From NCBI GenBank assembly GCA_022376925.1, contig JAIOJX010000028.1:70397001-70461000 (forward strand): 64,000 nucleotides of DNA, in the 5' to 3' direction. Position numbers and translations under genes: made by a program. Of this stretch, positions 33,388 through 45,168 are shown in pieces (position 1 is the stretch's first letter; each line of letters begins with the position of its first letter). Under the pieces are notes generated by a model. That model was not told the DNA's origin. It did not search any database and saw nothing but the letters and a program-made list of their open reading frames with translations. Source of the stretch: Tragulus kanchil. Taxonomy: Eukaryota; Chordata; Mammalia; Artiodactyla; Tragulidae.

Positions 33388-34784
33388 AACTTAAAAGCTT
33401 TTGCACAGCAGAGGAAATTATAAACAAGATGAAAAGACAACCTTCAGAATGGGAGAAAGTAATAGCAAATGAAACAACTGATAAAGGATTAATCTCCAAA
33501 TTATTCAAGCAGTGATGTAGCTCCATACCAGAAAACAAACAACCCAGTCAAAAATAGGCAGAAGACGTAAATAGACATTTCTCCAAAGAAGACAATCAGA
33601 TGGGTAAATAAACACATGAAAAGATGCTCAATATTGCTCATTATTAGAGAAATGTAAATCAAAACTACAATGAAGCATCACCTTACACTGGTCAGAATGT
33701 CCATCATCAAAGAATCTATAAACAATAAATGCTAGACAGGGTGTGGAGAAAAGGGAACCCTCTTGCATTTGTTGGTGGGAATGTAAATTGATGCAGCTAC
33801 TATTGAGAAAAGTATGGGGATTCCTTAAAAAAACTAGAAATAAAACTACCATATGATCCAGCAATTCCACTACTGGGCATATATCTTGAGGAAATCATAA
33901 CTGAAAGAGACACATGTACCCCAGTGTTAACTGCAGCACTATCTACAATAGCTAGGACATGGAAACAACCTAGATGTTTATCTATAGATGAATGGATAAA
34001 GAAGTGCTGATACATATGTACAATGGAATATGACTCAGCTATAAAAAGGAATGCATTTGATTCAGTTATAATGAGGTAGATGAACCTAGAGCCTGTTTGC
34101 ATAAAGTTTAAATAAGAAAGAGAAAAACAAATTGTGTATGATTGCATATATATGGAATCCTAAAAGATGGTACTGATAAGCCTATTTGCAGAAGAACAGT
34201 GGAGATGCAGACATAGAGAAGAGATTTGTGACAACAGTAGGGGAAGGAGAAGGAGGGATGAATTGAAAAATTTACATTGAAACATGTGCATTAACGTATG
34301 TAAACTAGACAGCCAGTGGGAATTTGCTGTAAGACACAGATCAAACCCAGTGCACTATGACAACAGAGTGGTAGAATGGGGTGGGAGGGAGGTTCAAGAG
34401 GGAGGTGACATATTTATACCTGTGGCCAATCATGTTGATATATAGCAGAAATAACACAATATTGTAAAGCAATTATTGTCAAATTAAAAATAAAAAGTAG
34501 ATCGTAAAGATCTTTTTTTGAAGGAGGGAAAAAAATTAAAGTGAAATTAAAAATACATAAAATCAATGAAATGAATGAATACATTCATTAAAATGTTAAG
34601 TAAAAGTCTTAATTTTTCCAATTAAAAAATCATTGCTATAATCAAACACTCCCTGAACTACTACATGACCTAGTTACAAGAGATGTGTATCTTGTCATCT
34701 TCTAAAAGCAGGAATGCTAGTTATGGAAGTGAAATTTTATTGTACAGTGTGAATATCAGTACACTTGTTAGGAGTCATGGATTT

Positions 34785-34930
34785 TAATTTTATGATAGCA
34801 CTAACTACCTAAGTGATCCTTAGAAAGTCTTCTAATTTTTCTGGGTCCCACATTTCTCATCTATAATATGAAGTCATCTATAATATAAACTTTATATGAT
34901 TATAAGTTTTCAATGAGAAGCAGAAAGTAG
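34785..34930 (+). mobile_element. MIR: MIR SINE fragment
   Basis: The MIR core region is recognisable as 'taagtgatccttagaaagtc', 'ttctaatttttctgggtccc' and 'catttctcatctataatatg'. A 'catctataat' segment is repeated nearby. Confidence 0.7.
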
Positions 34931-35243
34931 CTAGACTACCAAACGTATTTAAGGGAAGGAGCATTCATTGTGGCCCTGCTCAATTGGGAGAATTTTTTAT
35001 ACCATTGCTACTATCATTTGTCATCTGGATTCTTTGATAGCCTTCTGATAGCCCATGGTGCTAGGTCCTATGAAAAGGTTGATGAACAAGGTGACTAAAG
35101 TCGCTAAACAGAAAACTTAATCTTCCCTGGAGATAAATGATTGAATAGTTGCAGTAAAGTCATGCTTCTTTGCTATGGGACATGCATTAGTCTAACGAGA
35201 CTTGTGGTACATTAAACATCCCTACCATTGGGTAAAAAATATC

Positions 35244-37391
35244 AGAAGAGCTTTCCAACAAGATCTTCCTGGAAACTGAGGCCAAAGGTAGGTACTTACC
35301 AAGATGAGCGGAAAATTAGTTTGTGAGAAGCTCCAAAAAGTTTGATATTTTAGAAGACATGAAATAAATTAAGGGCAGGAGTCCTAAGTTTAGGGATGTA
35401 GCGCTGAGAAGAAAGCCTAGAGTGATGAAAGATTCTCCAGGGAGAGCTGCTTGATGTTGATGTATGAGAATCGTAGAGAATTTATATTGAGATAGCTAAT
35501 TATTGCTAGGCCAAAAACATACGATTATTTGTAAAACTACGATTATTTGATTTGGTTATAATAGTGACTTAAACGCTGTCTTATTTTACTGTAGACTGCT
35601 GGGCATTCTTATGAGTAATGTATAGTACACACTGGGAAAAAGTAAATACTAATCTAGAATAATAGATTCTTGCTCATTTGGGGCACTAGAACACTGACTT
35701 ATGGTTATTTTTTACATTAATTCTGAATTGTCTCAATTCTAAAATTAGTCTTTGAGAATATATATTTCCTTGTTTTATTGTTTAAGACTCATAAAGACAA
35801 CAAAATTATTAATTAGGACTGAAACCAGGTTTTGGAATAAAAGCGTATGATAGATAAGATTTTTTTTCCATTGTTCCCTCATATCTCATGAGTCGTCATT
35901 AGTAGGGTTGAGAATTGAGTCATGTTTTAGGTTGATTCCATATGAAAGGAAAAATCTTTGTTGAATTTAGTAATGCTAGTGTAAATACTATCTTCAAGCA
36001 GAGGAAGTAAGGAAATAAAGCCTCAGTGAGCAAATACATATTTGAAAGTATACATTTGTTTTGTTGACCAGTTGCTTAACTTAGTTTCATCACTATAGAT
36101 GGTGTTATGGTAGGAACAATTCATTATAATGTGTAATATTTTGAAATTTGCCTGAAGCAACCGGAGTACTAATCTTCTAGAAAACAGAAGTTTCAGTTCT
36201 TAGCAACATGAGTCCATTACTATATTAAGAGGATGGAAATTTAGTCTTTTGAACAGGATGAATTAAAATTAAAATTCTCTCCTTAGGGCTTCCCTGGTAG
36301 TCCAGTGGGTAAAGAAGAAGAGCTTTCCAACAAGATCTTCCTGGAAACTGAGGCCAAAGGTAGGTACTTACCAAGATGAGCGGAAAATTAGTTTGTGAGA
36401 AGCTCCAAAAAGTTTGATATTTTAGAAGACATGAAATAAATTAAGGGCAGGAGTCCTAAGTTTAGGGATGTAGCGCTGAGAAGAAAGCCTAGAGTGATGA
36501 AAGATTCTCCAGGGAGAGCTGCTTGATGTTGATGTATGAGAATCGTAGAGAATTTATATTGAGATAGCTAATTATTGCTAGGCCAAAAACATACGATTAT
36601 TTGTAAAACTACGATTATTTGATTTGGTTATAATAGTGACTTAAACACTGTCTTATTTTACTGTAGACTGCTGGGCATTCTTATGAGTAATGTATAGTAC
36701 ACACTGGGAAAAAGTAAATACTAATCTAGAATAATAGATTCTTGCTCATTTGGGGCACTAGAACACTGACTTATGGTTATTTTTTACATTAATTCTGAAT
36801 TGTCTCAATTCTAAAATTAGTCTTTGAGAATATATATTTCCTTGTTTTATTGTTTAAGACTCATAAAGACAACAAAATTATTAATTAGGACTGAAACCAG
36901 GTTTTGGAATAAAAGCGTATGATAGATAAGATTTTTTTTCCATTGTTCCCTCATATCTCATGAGTCGTCATTAGTAGGGTTGAGAATTGAGTCATGTTTT
37001 AGGTTGATTCCATATGAAAGGAAAAATCTTTGTTGAATTTAGTAATGCTAGTGTAAATACTATCTTCAAGCAGAGGAAGTAAGGAAATAAAGCCTCAGTG
37101 AGCAAATACATATTTGAAAGTATACATTTGTTTTGTTGACCAGTTGCTTAACTTAGTTTCATCACTATAGATGGTGTTATGGTAGGAACAATTCATTATA
37201 ATGTGTAATATTTTGAAATTTGCCTGAAGCAACCGGAGTACTAATCTTCTAGAAAACAGAAGTTTCAGTTCTTAGCAACATGAGTCCATTACTATATTAA
37301 GAGGATGGAAATTTAGTCTTTTGAACAGGATGAATTAAAAATTAAAAATTCTCTCCTTAGGGCTTCCCTGGTAGTCCAGTGGGTAAAGAAG
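35244..37391 (+). repeat. Tandem duplication I (1072-bp offset)
   Basis: Bases 35244-36316 recur as 36316-37391, joined through a shared 'agaag(a)'. Copy 1 ends 30 bp into a SINE ('gggcttccctggtagtccag' at 36287-36306). The rest of that SINE follows only after copy 2 at 37360. Copy 1 has shorter A runs just before the junction ('aattaaaattaaaattc' against one more A in each run). One substitution (g/a) separates 35575 and 36647. Confidence 0.97.
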
Positions 37392-37642
37392 ACTCTTTAC
37401 AAACCGGTGCAAGGGGCACCGGTTTGATTCCTGGCCCAGGAAGATCCCACGTGCTGTGGAGTGACTGAACTGGTGTGTCCAATTATGAGCCATCGGTCTG
37501 GAGCACATGCACCAGAGCCAGTGCTCTGCAGCAACAGATGCCACTGCAATGGGAGGCCTGCACAGGCCAAAGAATAGAGATGGATGAAAATAAATAAATA
37601 AATAAATAATAAAAGAGGCCAAAAATTAAAAAAAAAAAAAAT
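37360..37642 (+). mobile_element. Long-bodied CHR-type SINE, sense
   Basis: The order is head 'gggcttccctggtagtccag', B-box-like 'ggtttgattcctggcc', body 'agatcccacgtgctgtggag', 'ctggtgtgtccaattatgag', 'ggaggcctgcacaggccaaa', and tail (AAAT)n plus an A run. The flanks 'tctctcctta' and 'tctctccata' suggest a target duplication. A 30-bp head stub of the same SINE occurs at 36287-36316. Confidence 0.9.
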
Positions 37643-38487
37643 CTCTCCATAAGTCACTCAGTTTCACAAATTTGGTCAATTTTCTTAAAGTTCTCAGCTA
37701 TCCTATTTTTAAAGGGTTAGAATTTGAAGTAATTTGTTCATCTCAACGTATAGTTCCTAAGGCAAAATGGTTTGCTACCCATCAATCTATTCCCCTCTTT
37801 TCCTTCTTGACCTGAGTGCCTCACACAGTTCTTGGGTTTACTAAGTACTCAACGGAGAACTGACAAAGGTGAGGAAGGAGGCCAATAACTGTGTCTTTAG
37901 TAGATCTCACATCAGTAGCTTCCTTTCCTAGGACTGGGGCTTTAGACAGAACTATTATTTAATACATGCATTATGGAATCCTTTAGAGTTAAAACTGTTT
38001 TAATATTTCATCCATTTCTAGTTTAGCAAGATGACTAGGATATTGTTGTCCTTACAATACAAGGTATGTGAGATTTTTGCCACGGTTCCCACGGTCAAAG
38101 TAACCTACGTATTGCTGATTGTTGTCACTTTGTCTCCCCTGCATGGAAAAGAGAGGACCCTTTCCCCAGTAACTGTGTGCATCTTGATTAGGTAGGGGTT
38201 GCCATACTTCACTGAGTTCACGGTTTGTTCCACTAAGGCACAAAAGTACATGGTCAAAATTTTAACTATGTAGTAGAGTGCTGATAGGCATGAAGAATTG
38301 TTAATGTACTCTTTATTTTCTGAGGTTTCAGTTTCTATAGTGTCTAATAACTTTGCCGAAAGTTTGAATTTAATGAAAACCCAACCAAAGAAGAGCTCAG
38401 TAAAACATACAGTTCTGGACACTTCAAGATGAAAGTGTCAGAACAGTGGGGTCCCTACATTTAACTTCAAAGATGTTGTAACCATTT
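37643..38487. other. Unique DNA, no gene recognised
   Basis: Two overlapping minus-strand frames (38052-38422) have no recognisable domain, splice context or repeat, and I do not call them. Confidence 0.5.
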
Positions 38488-38496
38488 CTGTAGCTG

Positions 38497-38791
38497 GGTT
38501 TTTTTTTCTGTTTTTTTTTTTGGTGGGTGTTTTTGGCCACTTCCATTGCTGTTTCATTTATCTATTTTCATCCATCTTTGTTCTTTGGCTTGTGTAGGCC
38601 TCCCATCACAGTGGCCTCTCTCACTGCTGAGCACTGGCTTTCGGTGCATGCACTCCAGAGCTCCAGTTCCGTAGTTGGGCACATCAGTCCAGTCCCTCTG
38701 CAGCACGTGGGATCTTCCCAGGCCAGGGATCGAACCAGCACCCCTTGCACTGCAAGGCGGTGTCCTTACCCACTGGACCACCAGGGAAGCC
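38497..38791 (-). mobile_element. Long-bodied CHR-type SINE (antisense), 9-bp TSD
   Basis: T-rich tail, then 'catccatctttgttctttgg', 'tgtaggcctcccatcacagt', 'gggcacatcagtccagtccc', 'cagcacgtgggatcttccca', ending 'ggaccaccagggaagcc'. CTGTAGCTG is repeated at 38488-38496 and 38792-38800. Confidence 0.92.
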
Positions 38792-38972
38792 CTGTAGCTG
38801 TTTTTAAATGCCATCTATATGTTCCTTTCCTTAGCCGTTCTTCAACTTCATTGGCTATAATACATTGACTGTTCTCTTTGTCAAAAGTATCAACTGAACT
38901 TATTCTTGGTAGATGGTTTTTTCCTGTTTAAGGGTATATTTTTTCTTGTATTTGAGTATATGCCTTCAGATT

Positions 38973-38998
38973 GTATATATGTATATATATATATATTT
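38973..38998. repeat. (TA)n microsatellite
   Basis: An alternating 'gtatatatgtatatatatat' tract, directly followed by the palindrome cluster at 38996-39128. Confidence 0.85.
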
Positions 38999-39128
38999 CA
39001 AATTTGAAAAATATATGTAACACTACTTGAAATATACTTTTTATATACACATGTATTGCATATTTCATATACATATGAAATCTCCCCTGCCAACTTTCCA
39101 TTGAAATTTCTTTCTTTCAATGGAAAGT
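38996..39128. repeat. Cluster of three short palindromes
   Basis: There are three inverted repeats: TTTCAAATTTGAAA at about 38996-39009, TTTCATAT/ATATGAAA at about 39063-39080, and a 14-bp perfect pair ACTTTCCATTGAAA (39093-39106) with TTTCAATGGAAAGT (39115-39128) around an 8-bp loop. No known function is assigned. Confidence 0.75.
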
Positions 39129-39324
39129 AGCTTAAGTAATGATTTCTTTTCAGTAAGGAATTTGAACACAGAATGGAGAAATCAGATTTGAATTTTGGCA
39201 GATCACTCACACTGTAGTGGGAAGTTAAAGGAACGAGACCAAGGAACTCTATCCAGATGAGACAGAAAAAAGGTAGGAAAAGAGCACTGATAGATTTGAA
39301 GATGATCTAAGAATTTCAGTACTA

Positions 39325-39800
39325 GTTTTCTATTGCTTTTGTAACAGAGCACCATAGATATAATGGCCTAAACAATACCAATTTATCCTTACAATTGTGT
39401 AGGTTAGAAATCTGACATGGGATAAAATTAAGGTATCAGTGGGACTGTGTCCCTTGGTGGAGGCTTTAGGAAAGAATCTGTTTCCTTGTCAGTCTCAGCT
39501 TCTAAAGTCTTCTCACATTCCTTAGCTCATAGCTGCCTTCCTACCTCTTTAGGCCAGCAGTATTGCATCACTCTATTTCTTCTTTATGTAGTCACAGCTT
39601 TTTTTGGCTCTCTTCTGTTTTAAAGTACCCTTGTTATCCCATGGGCTCCCCATATAATCTGGGATAGGAATAGCCCCCTATTTTAAGATCAAATGATTAG
39701 CAACCTTAATTTCCCTTTGCCACGTAACGTAGCATATCCACCAGATCCTGACATAAGGCATGAACAACTTTGGGGGATTGCTGTTCTGTCTGTTACATCC
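39325..39800 (+). mobile_element. Old interspersed repeat, family not named
   Basis: The stretch follows a widely dispersed mammalian repeat pattern that I recognise but cannot name with certainty: 'cttttgtaacagagcacc', 'ggttagaaatctgacatggg', 'ggaggctttaggaaagaatc', 'ctgtttccttgtcagtctca', 'gattagcaaccttaatttcc', 'cataaggcatgaacaacttt'. It is diverged and non-coding. A frame of 128 codons on the minus strand (39689-40075) overlaps its end and is not convincing. Confidence 0.6.
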
Positions 39801-40151
39801 AGTGTGTGAACTGATAGTTGGGGAGTGACGGATAAGTCAGGGATCAGGTTCAGGTTCCTAATCTGTGCACTTGTGCAGATCCTGAATGCCAGTAGCCGAG
39901 ACAGGGAAATCAGAAGGTGGTAAAATGAGGGGCTCAGATACAGCCATGCTAAGTTTGAGGAGTGTTGGGGGAGATAATTGAGAAGATATGAATGCCAGTT
40001 GACCTGTGAGCTGGACCCAGGCAATGGGAAGCTGCTTGCCCTCTGCTGTGTCCTTAGAATATACAGTTCTACCACTATTCCCCTGATGATACTTGTTTCA
40101 AAGATGCAGCCTGGAGAGAATGAAGTTTTAGTGAAACTATCTGGATGTTAT

Positions 40152-42393
40152 ACAAGACTGAACTGAGTTGAGGCCTCTGTGTAAACTTTTACAATTCAGT
40201 CTGGTGGGTGTGGTCATTGTTCATCTTGTGGAGGCCCAGGGCAAGCCTCATATAAGCCCCCTTGTTTATTAAAGCCTACCACCTACCAGTCTGGAATAGT
40301 CTTCCACTTTCTTTGGTCTCTCCTTGCCTGCCGTGTATAGGGACCAGTTGGCAAACCAACAAGGGGCCTCTGACTTTTGCCTAAAGCTGGAGATACTATT
40401 AGATTGGCAGCATTGAAATGATACTTCAGACTCCCCAATGGATAAGTTTTCTCTGAAAAATGTGAAGTCAGAGAAAAGAAGAAAGAACAGATTCCTAAAT
40501 AACATGCAGTTGTACATTCCTTAGAATATGGTAGTTTTGGATCATATAATGAAATTAATTCATTGAGAAAGGAGAAAACTATTAATAAGTTGCTCAGAAA
40601 CTATTTGCATTGCAAAATAAATGGTTTTTAGTTTTTTAAACCATTTCCATTCTTTGTCAATAAAAATAAAGACTGCAGTGTGTTTACCTTTGTAAAGAAC
40701 AACCCTAGACAGAAGCAGTGCCTAAAAGTTCAGGTTCTTCCCCACATCATCAGAAAAACTTTTTTCTCTGTTCTTATTTGAAAACATATAAAATCAACTC
40801 AGTAATTGGGATTAATTTTACTCATGTATAAGAATCTTTCTTGGAAAAAAATATACGCACTACTTTGTAATTAAAGAGAACCTTCAGATAAAACCAATTC
40901 TCTTTCCAAAATATAAAAATAAAGTCCTCCAAAATTTAGCCAATATCAGATGAGCTGTAAGTATGTAAACTGTAATATGCCTTGCAAATAGTATTTGAAA
41001 TGCTGATGTTGTAGTTGACATCCAGATATATGAAAAAATAAGTAGGAAACTTTTTGTTGTTTTATTGGTTTTTCAGCACCATTCAACTTTAAGAGCTTTC
41101 TAATGGGTAGATAAAATTCTTTGTTTCCTAAAGAGAAATAAAACTAGAAAATGAAAAAAAGTAACACAGAGTTTCTCTTTTCTTATAATTTAGCACTTTC
41201 TAAGAGATCTTTGATCTATAATTTGGTCTCTTGATATATTTACCTGCAGGGAAGGAAATTCCTGAGGAGACAAGACTGAACTGAGTTGAGGCCTCTGTGT
41301 AAACTTTTACAATTCAGTCTGGTGGGTGTGGTCATTGTTCATCTTGTGGAGGCCCAGGGCAAGCCTCATATAAGCCCCCTTGTTTATTAAAGCCTACCAC
41401 CTACCAGTCTGGAATAGTCTTCCACTTTCTTTGGTCTCTCCTTGCCTGCCGTGTATAGGGACCAGTTGGCAAACCAACAAGGGGCCTCTGACTTTTGCCT
41501 AAAGCTGGAGATACTATTAGATTGGCAGCATTGAAATGATACTTCAGACTCCCCAATGGATAAGTTTTCTCTGAAAAATGTGAAGTCAGAGAAAAGAAGA
41601 AAGAACAGATTCCTAAATAACATGCAGTTGTACATTCCTTAGAATATGGTAGTTTTGGATCATATAATGAAATTAATTCATTGAGAAAGGAGAAAACTAT
41701 TAATAAGTTGCTCAGAAACTATTTGCATTGCAAAATAAATGGTTTTTAGTTTTTTAAACCATTTCCATTCTTTGTCAATAAAAATAAAGACTGCAGTGTG
41801 TTTACCTTTGTAAAGAACAACCCTAGACAGAAGCAGTGCCTAAAAGTTCAGGTTCTTCCCCACATCATCAGAAAAACTTTTTTCTCTGTTCTTATTTGAA
41901 AACATATAAAATCAACTCAGTAATTGGGATTAATTTTACTCATGTATAAGAATCTTTCTTGGAAAAAAATATACGCACTACTTTGTAATTAAAGAGAACC
42001 TTCAGATAAAACCAATTCTCTTTCCAAAATATAAAAATAAAGTCCTCCAAAATTTAGCCAATATCAGATGAGCTGTAAGTATGTAAACTGTAATATGCCT
42101 TGCAAATAGTATTTGAAATGCTGATGTTGTAGTTGACATCCAGATATATGAAAAAATAAGTAGGAAACTTTTTGTTGTTTTATTGGTTTTTCAGCACCAT
42201 TCAACTTTAAGAGCTTTCTAATGGGTAGATAAAATTCTTTGTTTCCTAAAGAGAAATAAAACTAGAAAATGAAAAAAAGTAACACAGAGTTTCTCTTTTC
42301 TTATAATTTAGCACTTTCTAAGAGATCTTTGATCTATAATTTGGTCTCTTGATATATTTACCTGCAGGGAAGGAAATTCCCTGAGGAGACAAA
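40152..42393 (+). repeat. Tandem duplication J (1118 bp x 2)
   Basis: Bases 40152-41269 recur as 41270-42393, joined through a shared 'acaa'. Copy 1 has 'aaattcctgagg' just before the junction where copy 2 has 'aaattccctgagg', one C fewer beside the junction. The unit is otherwise unique AT-rich DNA with no recognised repeat. Confidence 0.97.
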
Positions 42394-45168
42394 TCATCAC
42401 TGAACAAATCATCCATCTCATTTATAAATTAGTCTCCTGTATGTTTGATTAGCAAGATTTAGTCTTCTAAACTATGATCACTCCTCAGAAGAATAAAAAT
42501 TGAGCTTCTCTGTCATGAATGCTGGAGATGGTATTTGGATTCTGATAACTTCACCAAGAGTTTCTGAACATTTTACATTTCTTATCATAATTTCTGTCTT
42601 GGGTAATCACTAAAATGAAATTGATAGATGTCTTATGAAAGACTGCTTTCTTATGCTTAATTATACTTGGGAAGCCCATGTTGGATAAAAGATTCTACAT
42701 TTGCCTAAATGTTAAAATTCCATTATTGTTTCTATTATTTTCCTTTATTGCACAGGATCTTGTTGATAAACATTATGACAATGGCACTTAATGATTTGCC
42801 TTCCTACAGGGTAATTCTGACAATGCCAGTTTTCTAAATGTTTTTTTCTTTTCTTTTTCTGCCAACAATAAAGCTTCCATCTGTCATTCTTTTCAATATA
42901 CTGAAGCCATGCTGTTCTTGGCATGGGTCACATTTGTAAATGTTTCATTTATGAACCATCCCTCGTCCTGACTCCTCTGCAGTACAGAAATATGACACAA
43001 AAGATCAGCTGTCTTGCAGTTCAGAGCCTCTACATCTGGCATTGTATTTGCTGTGTCATTTCCTCAGTAGTTTCCAGTAGGAAGGTGTTCTACACAATTC
43101 TTATGACTTTATCAAATAATTATGCTAAAAAGCTGTTTAATGTGTAAATGATATGACAACTGGTTGTCTTAATATTTTGTCTTCACATTTTTACTGTCCA
43201 TTTCTCTTGTAATATACTGTTCTGTTCAACAGGCAGTATTGCTTAACAAAATCCTCCATACAATTGAATTTATTGATTTAGAAGACAACATATATTTTTT
43301 AGGCAGTCAAGGATGTTAAAATCATGGTAAAAGTATTAAAAATTACATTTTTATCCATGTTATTCTTTCACAGCAGATACCCAGAATGTATATTATTGTA
43401 TGAGCAGATTATCAAGTTTCATGACCTGACAACTGTCTTTTTATAAGCAGCTAACTGTGAAGTGTTAGTGTTCATAAATAGTTTAACTAGCTGATTTAGA
43501 CAAGTGTCTTCAACATTGGCAATTTAGGTGTTACTATTTTTAGAGACTAAAGAAGCTAGAGTGTGGAAAATACGTCTGGGATCAGCTGGAGATGGTGTTG
43601 AGGAAATCTAAGAAAAAAGAAATCATTGTCTTAGATCCCTATTGAAGATTCTCTGGGTAGATCAATTAATAAGTGAAATTCAAAGGGTAAAGGGGAGACA
43701 ACCTTAACCCATGAAATAATAAGCAAACTCTTATTTAGTTTTTTTGCATTCTATTCTAGTAGAGTGTCTAACAAGATCACAGTGTGTTGAGAGTCAGATT
43801 CTAAGGCTTAGGGAATTGCTTGATTTAAGACAGCAACTCTCAACAACTAGTAGAATATGAATTTTTACTTGGCTTTGTTTACACAAGTACTCAATAGCAG
43901 AACCGTCTGTATAACCAGGGAAATAGGTAGGAAATACAATCTAAACAGAGGGTAATAACTTTGGACTTGATATAAGTTGGAATTTTAGGAGTTCTCTTTC
44001 TTCATGTTTCTTTGAGGAGCTGTCTACATAGTGTAATTTTAGATAGGCCTTTTAAAAAATCTCAAGTTACTCTCACCTAAAGGGCGCTGTAATCAATTCA
44101 AATTTAACTTGAATAAATAAGTAAATAGTGCAGGAAAAGATAAGGGGAAATAAGTATTCATAAGCACGTCTGTGTGTTATTTTAGTTAAGGTGTTTTCTT
44201 ATTATGAAACATGCTTTCAGTGGGGCAGCAAATAAAAGAGGATCATTGGAGCCCTGCAGAGTCAGAGGTGGATACAGAGAGCGCAGCCAGAGGACACTTT
44301 GTAAAGAAAGCTAGAGGCAGGGTAGAGCAATGAAGAGACTCCAGAAAGTATAGAAAATGTCTTCTTGCAACCCATTCTGTGCTTAATACAAATGCCTGCT
44401 CACTTTGTTTCTTAACCACATCAGAGAGAGATCATATACAATAACCTTTGACCTTCGCCAATACAAACTAAAGCAGCAGAGCCATTACATTTCCTGCAGT
44501 GCCTGCCCTCCCTCTAATCTTGCACAATTGTGACAATTTTGATGGCGATGCTGATGTCCTATTTGGTGTTTGCCCTTTTAGAAGAGCAATTTAATTCTGT
44601 ACATTCTAGTAAATAGCCTTTCCTCTTCTGCACCTTTTGAATAAGGGCACTTTAGTCTGTTTTACTATTTACATGTTTGAATAAACTATGACATGTGGTT
44701 TGACACAAAAATTCTAACAGCTGGAGTGAAAAAAATAACATCAGATACTCCTTGAGGGTCGACATTGTATCTTATAAACTTTCTATACTCTGCTGTTGTT
44801 AATACAGAGTCTGAATATTCCAGAAACTCAATTAATGTTTGTTAAAATAATATTGTTCTATCTTCATATAAAATCAAGTAACATTTTTGTGACTCTAGTG
44901 TCCTAAAGAAAGACTTAAGAAGCGATCAGGTCTGTGTAATAGAGAAAAAAAAAAAAATCTAGGAATTCTTTTTGTTTCCATTTGCAAGGAAAAAGAAAAG
45001 ATTATTTTTCACGTATAATTTTTCTTAGATTCTAGTAAAAGTCACTTTTTCCTTCTCAATGTAAAGTCACTTCTTTTTGTTTGTTTTAAAGGGAAGGTTT
45101 TCAGTAGCTATTTTAGGCTTTTCTTCCATTATATAGCAATAGGTTTGTGTTGAGATGTACATTACATT
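42394..45168. other. Repeat-poor unique DNA, no gene recognised
   Basis: This is nearly 2.8 kb without any recognisable SINE, LINE or LTR. I see no credible exon. Part of it (about 44400-44700) is less AT-rich and could be a conserved non-coding element, but that is only a guess. Confidence 0.5.

Larger units (their letters stand above)
31851..33993 (+). repeat. Tandem duplication H (1085-bp offset)
   Basis: Bases 31851-32909 recur as 32936-33993. About 25 bp of A-rich filler lies between them (32910-32935, 'atgtggaaacaaaataaac...'). The block carries an L1 ORF2 end plus the SINE inserted in it. A run of six A in copy 1 near 32465 is five in copy 2. Confidence 0.97.
31895..34495 (+). mobile_element. 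L1: L1 ORF2 end and 3' UTR, sense, interrupted and duplicated
   Basis: The plus strand reads the C-terminal L1 ORF2 region: 'aaacaagtgggatctaatta', then after the SINE 'agcttttgcacagcagagga', 'cttcagaatgggagaaagta', 'gggtgtggagaaaagggaac', 'accatatgatccagcaattc'. It is followed by a 3' UTR ending near 34495. Frames are short and broken, so it is a dead 5'-truncated element. About 1.1 kb of its apparent length comes from block H. Confidence 0.88.

Noticed and set aside
37643..38487. Overlapping minus frames of 63 and 105 codons
   Set aside because: There is no known family, and they lie in AT-rich unique DNA. Mutual overlap in different frames argues for chance.
39689..40075. 128-codon minus-strand frame
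   Set aside because: It partly overlaps an old interspersed repeat. It has no domain and no supporting context.
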